Assembly: GCA_002783525.1 (NCBI GenBank)
Contig: PFGS01000073.1
Coordinates: 766 to 5,953, forward strand
Source of the DNA: Ignavibacteriales bacterium CG12_big_fil_rev_8_21_14_0_65_30_8
Lineage (GTDB): Bacteria > Bacteroidota > Ignavibacteria > Ignavibacteriales > Ignavibacteriaceae
Length of the DNA stretch: 5,188 nt
Direction of reading: 5' to 3'
Shown here: positions 1 to 5,188 of the stretch, piece by piece
Layout of the letters: every line of letters starts with the position of its first letter
Position numbering within the stretch: the stretch's first letter is position 1
Notes under the pieces: model-generated
Told to the model about the DNA's origin: nothing
Seen by the model: only the letters and a program-made list of their open reading frames with translations
Databases searched by the model: none
Program-made: the position numbers and the translations under genes

Positions 1-533
1 TTGGATCTGCAATAACAGGTCTTTTGCAGATGTCTATTTGGATGACTCCGTTAATACTTTTAATATCTACTTCAATTTTTATTATTCCTGAAGAATTTGC
101 ACTGCAAATAGATATGTCTTTAATTCTTTACTTCCTATTTAATTTCTTTGTTGGTCTTATAACTTTCCTTGGTCTGTTTGCAACAGTAGGGTCTATTTTT
201 GATAACGACCAAGATGCACAATCCGGCATTTGGCCGATTATGATGTTAATAATGATTCCGTTCTTTATAGCCATTGCAATTCAACAAAATCCCAATAATT
301 CAATCGGTAATATTGCCTCTATGTTTCCATTTGCGTCAATTATAGTTATGCCAGCTAAAATGACACTTATTGATGTACCATTATGGCAAATATTATTTTC
401 AGTTGCAGTTAATCTGGCAACAATGTTTGGAATATTCTCTTTAGCTGGCAAGGTTTACCGAGTTGGAATACTATCAACAGGTAAGAAACCAAAGTGGTCA
501 GAAGTAATAAAATGGTTAAGATATAAATATTAG
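1..533 (+). CDS. ABC-2/NatB-type transporter permease, C-terminal part (5' end outside window)
   Basis: This is the membrane subunit of an ABC exporter of the NatB/ABC-2 family, which moves ions, small molecules or lipids outward using a separate ATPase. The frame is already open at the left edge (first complete codon at 3), so the TTG at 24 and the ATG at 30 are internal codons, not starts. About 176 C-terminal residues are visible. The first of them, GSAITGLLQMSIW, match the conserved segment just before a membrane helix in NatB-like permeases. Hydrophobic segments follow at roughly 45-95, 120-205, 235-290 and 385-460. A polar DNDQDAQS loop lies between the second and third. The end, KVYRVGILSTGKKPKWSEVIKWLRY, split here as KVYRVGIL then KKPKWSEVIKWLRY, is the characteristic cytoplasmic tail of Bacteroidota-type family members. 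The substrate is unknown. The ATPase partner gene is not in the window and presumably lies upstream. Confidence 0.85.
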   Translation, partial: GSAITGLLQMSIWMTPLILLISTSIFIIPEEFALQIDMSLILYFLFNFFVGLITFLGLFATVGSIFDNDQDAQSGIWPIMMLIMIPFFIAIAIQQNPNNSIGNIASMFPFASIIVMPAKMTLIDVPLWQILFSVAVNLATMFGIFSLAGKVYRVGILSTGKKPKWSEVIKWLRYKY

Positions 534-719
534 TTCATATTACAATCTATTAAATATTTATTTCTTTCGAAGAGATTTACCGCTTGTCTAGTATTTTTAA
601 TGCTTGGACGAAAAACAGATTACATTAAACCCTTAATTAAATAAATTCTCATTGCAGAATTCTTTTCTAACTGTAAAAATGGAAAGAGTTCATATTGGTA
701 TTTTAAATTGAGGATTATA
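534..719. other. Intergenic region without a recognisable gene
   Basis: This AT-rich spacer separates the permease from the first mini-gene. Just after the permease stop there is a 9-bp, purely A/T inverted repeat (523-531 with 553-561, 21-nt loop) followed by a T-rich tract. It could be a weak terminator, but it lacks a GC stem. A short frame at 554-625 reads protein-like yet has no start codon and no ribosome binding site. No convincing promoter for the mini-genes was found. Confidence 0.5.
709..713 (+). promoter_or_regulatory. Ribosome binding site of the first mini-gene
   Basis: A TGAGG stretch lies 6 nt before the ATG at 720. This is a good Shine-Dalgarno match at normal spacing in otherwise A/T-only surroundings. 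It is the main support for calling the 44-residue frame a real gene. Confidence 0.55.
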
Positions 720-854
720 ATGACGTTAATTTCAATTGTTTTGACAACCCTTATGGTTTTAGTTGGTAGTTTTATTCTCTTTTTTATGTTTAGTTTTATT
801 TTTTATAAAGTAAAAGATAAATCAGGTTACAAAAGCAAAAAAATTAGTGCCTAA
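720..854 (+). CDS. Small single-pass membrane protein, 44 aa, function unknown
   Basis: This mini-gene starts at ATG 720 after a TGAGG ribosome binding site and ends at TAA 852-854. Residues 2-28 form one uncharged hydrophobic helix beginning MTLISIVLTTLMVLVG. It is followed by a basic tail, YKVKDKSGYKSKKISA. By the positive-inside rule the short N-terminus should face outward and the lysine-rich tail the cytoplasm. There is no lipobox and no signal-peptidase site. The protein is not assigned to a family. It closely resembles the next gene in length, topology and the position of the Y-K pair (residues 29-30 in both), suggesting the two are duplicates or act together. The stop is only 15 bp before the next start, so the two are probably co-transcribed. 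Possible roles, all unproven, are a small accessory subunit of a membrane complex or a modulator of a transporter. Confidence 0.6.
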   Translation: MTLISIVLTTLMVLVGSFILFFMFSFIFYKVKDKSGYKSKKISA

Positions 855-869
855 ATAAGAGTAAATAAA

Positions 870-992
870 ATGAATATTTATCCGACATTATTATTATTTA
901 TATGTATAATCTTTCTTATAGGATTTTCAGTTATACTTATATCTTATATATCATACAAGATTAAAAAGCCAAAAAGATTCAAAAAGTTTTAA
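870..992 (+). CDS. Small single-pass membrane protein, 40 aa, function unknown (paralogue-like to the previous gene)
   Basis: This mini-gene starts at ATG 870 and ends at TAA 990-992. A weak AAGAG ribosome binding site lies at 857-861, 8 nt upstream. Residues 3-28 form one hydrophobic helix (MNIYPTLLLFICIIFLIGF at its start), followed by the highly basic tail YKIKKPKRFKKF, so the predicted topology is outside N-terminus and inside C-terminus. Aligned without gaps to the preceding 44-residue protein, the identical positions include S25, I27, Y29, K30, K32 and K38. This gives a shared S-x-I-x-Y-K-x-K membrane-exit motif. No known family was recognised. Its GC content is as low as its surroundings. 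Confidence that it is a gene rests on the tandem arrangement and the shared pattern rather than on homology. Confidence 0.55.
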   Translation: MNIYPTLLLFICIIFLIGFSVILISYISYKIKKPKRFKKF

Positions 993-1136
993 CCCCTCTC
1001 TTCTTACAAAAATTTCTGTTTTAGCTATACGCTAATCTTCTCCATTTATCACCCAGAATTAATAAAAATCTTTAAAAACTTGCTATTTTTATAATTTATC
1101 TTATTTTATAGTAAAGACACGTTTTTTGATAGAAAT

Positions 1137-1159
1137 CTTCTAATTAAAATTAATAGAAG
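1137..1159. repeat. Interrupted palindrome, candidate operator
   Basis: Perfect 6-bp arms CTTCTA (1137-1142) and TAGAAG (1154-1159) flank an 11-bp A/T-only spacer. The spacer nearly continues the symmetry if one base is bulged. The element ends 4 bp before the candidate -33 box at 1164. That is a typical place for an activator or repressor dimer to bind. Such arms can arise by chance in AT-rich DNA, so this is tentative. Confidence 0.3.
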
Positions 1160-1163
1160 TAAT

Positions 1164-1194
1164 CTTGTTTTATCACATCTTATATATCCATTTG
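1164..1194 (+). promoter_or_regulatory. Candidate Bacteroidota-type promoter for the operon
   Basis: CTTG at 1164-1167 and TCCATTTG at 1187-1194 are separated by 19 bp. This resembles the Bacteroidota -33 TTTG and -7 TAnnTTTG elements, with one mismatch in each box. It would start transcription near 1200 and give a leader of about 85-90 nt before the acetyltransferase. It depends on the organism truly using that promoter type. Confidence 0.3.
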
Positions 1195-1275
1195 ATTTTA
1201 TTATTTTTTTTTAATTAAGTATTATGTCAAAATGAATATTCAAATCAAAACTTGTGTTATTTATATATATTATAA

Positions 1276-1284
1276 AAAAGGTGA
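1276..1284 (+). promoter_or_regulatory. Ribosome binding site of the acetyltransferase
   Basis: AAAAAGGTGA just before the ATG at 1288 offers an AAGG/AGGTGA Shine-Dalgarno core. The spacing is short, about 3-6 nt depending on the register used. No other purine-rich site is nearby, which supports 1288 as the start. Confidence 0.5.
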
Positions 1285-1287
1285 ATA

Positions 1288-1737
1288 ATGTTAAAGATCA
1301 ATAAAATTCTGAATGAAGAAGAATTAGAGAAGGAATTATCAAGAGAAAAATTTATAGATTTTCTCTATACTCATCTTGATCAGTTTGGAGATACAAAATC
1401 TGCTATATCAAAATGCATTGATTTTGCTTTCGGTAAAAATGGAGGATTAGGTGGTTTTCTTTTAACTGCATACTGGAATGATGAACTATGTGGTGAATTG
1501 ATAATGAATAAAACCGGTATGTCAGAGTTTATTCCTGAGAATATATTAGTATATATTGCCGTAGACAGTAAATTCAGAAATAAAGGAATTGGAAAACAGA
1601 TTGCAGAAAAAGGAATTAAAGAGGCAGACGGTGATGTAAAGCTGCATGTAGAATATGAAAACCCAGCAAAAAGATTATATGAAAGAATAGGATTTACAAC
1701 TAAATATGCCGAAATGCGGTTTAACAAGGCTAACTAA
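1288..1737 (+). CDS. GNAT-family N-acetyltransferase
   Basis: This 149-residue protein transfers an acetyl group from acetyl-CoA to an amine and is probably cytoplasmic, as there is no signal peptide or membrane helix. The acetyl-CoA-binding motif A is clear: strand LVYIAVD (87-93) followed by the pyrophosphate loop R97-N-K-G-I-G102, which matches the Q/R-x-x-G-x-G/A signature. Motif B follows as LHVEYENPAKRLYERIGF (119-136), where N125, A127 and Y131 are the usual GNAT positions. The first 50 residues are helical and would shape the acceptor site. Length is normal for a single-domain GNAT. It is the first gene of the set and ends 3 bp before the racemase start, so the two are translated together. 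The acceptor is not known. A free amino acid handled by its neighbours is the natural guess, but antibiotic or protein acetylation cannot be excluded. Confidence 0.88.
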   Translation: MLKINKILNEEELEKELSREKFIDFLYTHLDQFGDTKSAISKCIDFAFGKNGGLGGFLLTAYWNDELCGELIMNKTGMSEFIPENILVYIAVDSKFRNKGIGKQIAEKGIKEADGDVKLHVEYENPAKRLYERIGFTTKYAEMRFNKAN

Positions 1738-1740
1738 AAA

Positions 1741-2823
1741 ATGGCAACACTAACTATAAACACTAAAAAAATAATTGATAACATTCAAAAACTGAATTTA
1801 TATCTTTCCGAAAATAATATTGAGTGGACTCTTGTAACAAAAATGCTGTGCGGACATAAAGAAGTTTTTGAAAACATAATTACTGATAAGTCAATAAAAA
1901 ATGTTCATTCTATTGGGGATTCTAGAATTTCAAACTTAAAAACAATAAAAGAAATAAGTCCTAAAATTGTTACAATGTATTTAAAACCACCCACTTTAAA
2001 TCAGGTTAAAAATGTTATTAAGTATACAGATATTTCTCTTAACTCCTCTTTTAAAACTATTGAGAAACTAAACACTGAAGCTGAAAAGCAGGGTAAAAAA
2101 CATAGAATTATTGTAATGATTGAAATGGGTGAATTAAGAGAAGGAATTTTAAGGGAAGATATACTCATTTTTTACGAAAAGATTTTTAAACTAAAAAATA
2201 TTGAAACAATTGGGATTGGAACAAATCTTGGTTGTATGTACGGCGTGGAACCAACTTATGATAAATTAATTCAACTTAGTTTATATGCTCGTCTTATTGA
2301 AGCAAGATTTAACAAAAAACTTGAGTTGATTTCCGGGGGTAGCTCTATTACTTTGCCTCTTATTTCTAAAGGGAAAGTTCCGAAAGGAATAAATCATTTC
2401 AGGATTGGTGAAGCTGCTTTACTTGGTCTTTCACCATTAAACAATAAAAAATTTAGAAATCTTTCCACATCAACAATTGAATTTAATGCTGATATTCTTG
2501 AATTAAATAAAAAAGAAATTGAACCTGATGGTATTATAGGCGATGGTAATGTTGGTCATACCTCTGATCTAGAATTTGATGAGGATATAAAAAAAACCTA
2601 CAGATGTATTGTCGATTTTGGGCAGTTAGATGTTGATGTTAATAATCTGCAGCTTAAAGATAAAAAGCTTCAACTTGTTGGTACAACTTCTGATATGACA
2701 GTTTATGATCTAGGCAAAGATAAAGGCAAATACAGTGTTGGCAGCCAGGTACACTATATGGTAAATTATACTTCTACAACACGTCTTATGAATTCAAGGT
2801 ACATTACTAAAAAAATAATATAG
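1741..2823 (+). CDS. PLP-dependent amino-acid racemase, alanine/ornithine racemase family
   Basis: This 360-residue cytoplasmic enzyme should interconvert L and D forms of a free amino acid through a pyridoxal-phosphate aldimine. It has the fold-type III (alanine racemase N-terminal) barrel layout. The PLP lysine is K34 in TLVTKMLCGH, near the end of the first strand as expected. Other family landmarks are H56-S-I-G-D-S-R62, EMGELREG (128-135), GIGTNLGC (158-165), the phosphate-binding SGGSS (198-202) and HFRIGEAALLG (219-229). Length agrees with the ornithine-racemase-like group (about 350-360) rather than standard alanine racemases. The start at ATG 1741 is 3 bp after the acetyltransferase stop. 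An AAGG site at 1726-1729, inside that gene, can serve as its ribosome binding site. The family includes ornithine racemase, but the substrate is not determined by visible residues. Its position beside a symporter and an amidohydrolase suggests use in amino-acid scavenging rather than essential wall synthesis. Confidence 0.85.
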   Translation: MATLTINTKKIIDNIQKLNLYLSENNIEWTLVTKMLCGHKEVFENIITDKSIKNVHSIGDSRISNLKTIKEISPKIVTMYLKPPTLNQVKNVIKYTDISLNSSFKTIEKLNTEAEKQGKKHRIIVMIEMGELREGILREDILIFYEKIFKLKNIETIGIGTNLGCMYGVEPTYDKLIQLSLYARLIEARFNKKLELISGGSSITLPLISKGKVPKGINHFRIGEAALLGLSPLNNKKFRNLSTSTIEFNADILELNKKEIEPDGIIGDGNVGHTSDLEFDEDIKKTYRCIVDFGQLDVDVNNLQLKDKKLQLVGTTSDMTVYDLGKDKGKYSVGSQVHYMVNYTSTTRLMNSRYITKKII

Positions 2824-2849
2824 AATTCATTCATTTAAGATAATAAGCT

Positions 2850-4304
2850 ATGCATTTTATAGATGTTCTGGAATTTTTTGTATACATGATAGCTATGCTT
2901 GGTATCGGATTTTATTTTCTTAAAAAAAATAAAAATGCCGATGATTATTATGTTGGGGGTAGAAATATGAGCAGCCTTCATGTAGGTTTATCCGTTGTTG
3001 CAACCGACGTTGGGGGTGGATTTTCTATCGGTCTGGGTGGGCTTGGATTTGTAATGGGTCTATCCGGTTCTTGGATGCTTTTTACTGGTTTAATTGGCGC
3101 TTGGATGAGTGCGGTTCTTTTGATACCTCGTATAAGTAAAATGAAAAATTTTAAATCTCTCTATACCTTCCCACAAATTTTTGAATCATTTTATAATAAT
3201 AAAGTTGCTCTTATTGCCGGAATAATTTCAGCTATTGGTTATATAGGATTTACAAGTTCACAGATCCTTGCCGGTGCAAAATTGGCATCGGCATCATTCG
3301 TAAATCTTGATATGGAAACAGCTCTACTAATAATGGGTGCTATAGTAATTATTTATACAGCTCTGGGGGGAATAAAAGCTGTAATTTATACAGATACTGT
3401 CCAATGGATTGTTTTAATGACCGGTCTAATTTTTATTGGTTTGCCATTAGGATATTCAGCTATTGGAGGTTTAAGCGGATTAGAACAAGAAGTTTCAAAA
3501 GAATTGTTAACATTTACAAATGTGAGCTGGCAAACACTTGTAAATTGGGGTGTAACAATAATTCCAATTTGGTTTGTTGGAATGACGCTTTATCAAAGAA
3601 TTTATTCCTGTCGTGACGAAAAAACTGCCAAAAAAGCCTGGTTTATTGCCGGACTGTTTGAATGGCCTGTAATGGCAATGATGGGTGTTCTGCTTGGTTT
3701 GTTTGGAAGAGTTGCTGCTGACCAAGGAATGTTTGCATATCTTGGTTTTCCTACTATGGCAGGGCTAGATCCTGAAAAAGGATTACCCCTTTTATTGCGC
3801 ACAGTTTTACCGGTCGGATTAATGGGACTAATGATGTCAGCATATTTTTCTGCAATTATGTCAACAGCTGATAGTTGTCTGATGGCTGCATCGGGAAATG
3901 TTGCAACTGATATTTTGGACAAGTTTTTTTCTATCAGTTCAAACGAAAAGAATTTTTTAAAAATTTCACAATGGCTTACTTTAATCCTTGGTGCATTTGC
4001 ATTGTGGCTTGCAAGTAGTATGCAAAATGTATTAGAATTAATGCTTTACTCCTATGCTTTTATGGTTTCAGGATTATTTGTTCCTGTAATCGGTGCATTT
4101 TTCTGGAAAAAAAGTAGTTCTATCGCTGCAGTTTGGGCTATGATTGTAGGCGGCAGTACAACTATTACATTAATAATTCTAAATACAAAATTACCTTTAG
4201 GTCTTGATCCAAATATTTTTGGTATTACAGCATCTGCATTAATTTTTATAATTTTAGGTTTCACATTTCCAAATAAAAAGTATATTAAAATACAAAAGCA
4301 GTAA
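2850..4304 (+). CDS. Sodium:solute symporter (SSS family)
   Basis: This 484-residue inner-membrane protein couples inward Na+ movement to uptake of an organic solute. About 12-13 hydrophobic helices can be traced, for example at 6-24, 42-66, 72-94, 118-138, 156-173 and 184-207. The SSS start motif is present as ADDYYVGGRNMS (30-41), followed by the unwound first core helix SVVATDVGGG (48-57). The Na+-site helix carries FSAIMSTADSCLMAASG, with S338 and T339 matching the paired Ser/Thr that bind Na+ in proline and galactose transporters of this family. Length is typical. The start at ATG 2850 follows the racemase stop by 26 bp with only a weak ribosome binding site. Flanked by a racemase and an amidohydrolase, it probably imports an amino acid, peptide or N-acyl amino acid. 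Sugars are less likely, but specificity cannot be read from the sequence. Confidence 0.92.
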   Translation: MHFIDVLEFFVYMIAMLGIGFYFLKKNKNADDYYVGGRNMSSLHVGLSVVATDVGGGFSIGLGGLGFVMGLSGSWMLFTGLIGAWMSAVLLIPRISKMKNFKSLYTFPQIFESFYNNKVALIAGIISAIGYIGFTSSQILAGAKLASASFVNLDMETALLIMGAIVIIYTALGGIKAVIYTDTVQWIVLMTGLIFIGLPLGYSAIGGLSGLEQEVSKELLTFTNVSWQTLVNWGVTIIPIWFVGMTLYQRIYSCRDEKTAKKAWFIAGLFEWPVMAMMGVLLGLFGRVAADQGMFAYLGFPTMAGLDPEKGLPLLLRTVLPVGLMGLMMSAYFSAIMSTADSCLMAASGNVATDILDKFFSISSNEKNFLKISQWLTLILGAFALWLASSMQNVLELMLYSYAFMVSGLFVPVIGAFFWKKSSSIAAVWAMIVGGSTTITLIILNTKLPLGLDPNIFGITASALIFIILGFTFPNKKYIKIQKQ

Positions 4305-4316
4305 AGTTTATAATTT

Positions 4317-5188
4317 ATGAATTCTGTAATAAATGCTTCTTTAAAAAATAATCTTATAAAGTTCAGAAAAAGAATTCATAAATACCCTGAAATTGCAGGT
4401 AATGAAAAGAATACTGCAAAAATGGTTGTAGCTTTTGCAAAGAAATTTAAACCGGATAAAATAATTCAAAAAATTGGCGGTTACGGAATAGCTGTTATTT
4501 TTGAAGGTAAGAATAAAGGTCCAGTTGTTTTGATCAGATGTGAGCTTGATGCACTACCGATAACTGAAACAAACAAATTTAATTTCCGCTCTACAAAAAA
4601 AAATGTATCTCACAAGTGCGGACACGATGGCCATATGACAATTGTTTCAGGACTCATTCCGCTTCTTTCAAAAAATAAAATCAGTAAAGGAAAAGTAATT
4701 TTATTATATCAACCTTCAGAAGAAACAGGTGAAGGTGCTAAAAGAATTTTAGAAGATAAAAAGTTTCAATCAATAAAACCCGATTTTGTATTTGCACTTC
4801 ATAATCTTCCAGGATTTGAGAAGAATAACATTCTTATACGTAAAAATGTATTTGCTTCCGCTTCAAAAGGAATGATTATTAAATTAAAAGGAAAAACCTC
4901 TCATGCTGCTGAACCTGAAAAAGGAATAAATCCTTCACTAGCTGTTGCTGAAATTATCCAAAGTTTATCATTTTTATCAAAAAAATTAAACAAGGTTAAA
5001 GATTTTATTTTGATCACGCCTATACATGCTAAAATAGGAGAACCTGCTTTTGGTACATCCGCTGGTTATGCAGAAGTTATGTTTACTCTGCGTTCATTTA
5101 AGAACAAAGATATGAATATACTAACTAAAGAAGCAGTTAAAACTGTAGATACTATTTCTAAAAAATATAAATTAAAAAAAGAAATTAA
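4317..5188 (+). CDS. M20D-type amidohydrolase (N-acyl-amino-acid/peptide hydrolase), 3' end outside window
   Basis: This metal-dependent hydrolase cleaves an amide bond between an amino acid and an acyl group or another residue, as hippurate, N-acetyl-amino-acid and IAA-amino-acid hydrolases do. About 290 residues are visible of the 380-400 usual in the family, and the frame is open at the right edge. The N-terminus FRKRIHKYPEIAGNE (16-30) is the family's helix before the catalytic domain. Expected metal and catalytic residues are present: C101 and H103 in SHKCGHDGH, E135/E136 in PSEETGEGA (first Glu as general base, second as metal ligand) and H162 in ALHNLPG. H196 in SHAAEPEKGINP marks the dimerisation (lid) domain. 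The last metal-binding His would lie beyond the window. No signal peptide is seen, so it is cytoplasmic. The start at ATG 4317 is 12 bp after the symporter stop, consistent with the same operon. RCELDALP (74-81) replaces the more usual RADMDALP. Confidence 0.88.
   Translation, partial: MNSVINASLKNNLIKFRKRIHKYPEIAGNEKNTAKMVVAFAKKFKPDKIIQKIGGYGIAVIFEGKNKGPVVLIRCELDALPITETNKFNFRSTKKNVSHKCGHDGHMTIVSGLIPLLSKNKISKGKVILLYQPSEETGEGAKRILEDKKFQSIKPDFVFALHNLPGFEKNNILIRKNVFASASKGMIIKLKGKTSHAAEPEKGINPSLAVAEIIQSLSFLSKKLNKVKDFILITPIHAKIGEPAFGTSAGYAEVMFTLRSFKNKDMNILTKEAVKTVDTISKKYKLKKEI

Larger units (their letters stand above)
993..1287. other. AT-rich intergenic region upstream of the acetyltransferase operon
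   Basis: No gene of ordinary size is visible on either strand. The region contains a small hairpin (TTAGC 1021-1025 with GCTAA 1031-1035), an A/T-only inverted repeat (1062-1069 with 1085-1092), a 23-bp interrupted palindrome (1137-1159), a candidate promoter (1164-1194), a nine-T run (1204-1212) and an 18-codon leader frame that overlaps the next start. It is best read as the regulatory region of the downstream operon. Confidence 0.5.

Noticed and set aside
24..533. Treating TTG at 24 or ATG at 30 as the start of a short stand-alone membrane protein
   Set aside because: The frame is open to the left edge and the residues before it fit the NatB-family motif, so these are internal codons.
523..561. 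A/T-only inverted repeat after the permease stop, considered as a terminator
   Set aside because: A 9-bp stem with no G or C and a 21-nt loop would be unstable and is expected by chance in such AT-rich DNA.
554..628. Protein-like short frame ending FEEIYRLSSIFNAWTKNRLH in the first intergenic region
   Set aside because: It has no start codon and no ribosome binding site, and at about 24 residues it is within chance. It could be a gene remnant, but nothing identifies it.
1021..1035. Small hairpin TTAGC-TATAC-GCTAA downstream of the mini-genes, considered as a terminator
   Set aside because: The stem has only 5 bp and is followed by a C/T mix rather than a T run, so termination cannot be supported.
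1380..1727. Open frame of 115 codons on the minus strand opposite the acetyltransferase
   Set aside because: It lies wholly inside a gene with clear GNAT motifs, its translation shows no family pattern, and it has no ribosome binding site.
3507..4264. Several 70-106-codon minus-strand frames, and one plus-strand frame at 3404-3616, inside the symporter gene
   Set aside because: They are out-of-frame readings of a gene with unmistakable SSS motifs and have no start signals.
1..5188. CRISPR array, tRNA or rRNA gene, transposase or insertion-sequence ends
   Set aside because: No regularly spaced repeats, cloverleaf-like segments, rRNA-like stretches or transposase motifs were seen on reading the window.

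Overview
The window is an AT-rich bacterial segment in which every gene reads left to right. The low GC content, the style of the proteins and a possible TTG/TnnnTTTG-type promoter point to the Bacteroidota/Ignavibacteriota (FCB) group. The proteins most in keeping with that group are a NatB-like permease ending in KPKWSEVIKWLRY and an M20 amidohydrolase with the ALHNLPG motif. This placement is an inference from recognised sequence style, not from a search.

Layout: (1) Positions 1-533 hold the C-terminal part of an ABC-2/NatB-type export permease whose start lies outside the window. (2) Positions 534-1287 contain no large gene. They hold two tandem mini-genes (720-854 and 870-992), each encoding a single-pass membrane peptide of about 40 residues with a lysine-rich tail. 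The two peptides share the same architecture and an S-x-I-x-Y-K-x-K junction motif. After them comes about 295 bp of very AT-rich DNA with a candidate operator-like palindrome, a candidate promoter and an 18-codon leader frame. (3) Positions 1288-5188 hold a tight four-gene set, very likely one transcription unit: a GNAT acetyltransferase, a PLP-dependent alanine/ornithine-racemase-family enzyme, a sodium:solute symporter and an M20D-type amidohydrolase that runs off the right edge. The gaps between these genes are 3, 26 and 12 bp.

Working model (inference): the symporter imports an amino acid, small peptide or N-acyl/amide-linked amino acid with Na+. The amidohydrolase frees the amino acid from its acyl or amide partner. 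The racemase interconverts the L and D forms. The GNAT enzyme may acetylate the free amine of a substrate or intermediate. The set therefore looks like a scavenging or stereo-conversion module for an amino acid, perhaps a D-amino acid or a cell-wall-derived amide. The actual substrate cannot be read from this sequence.
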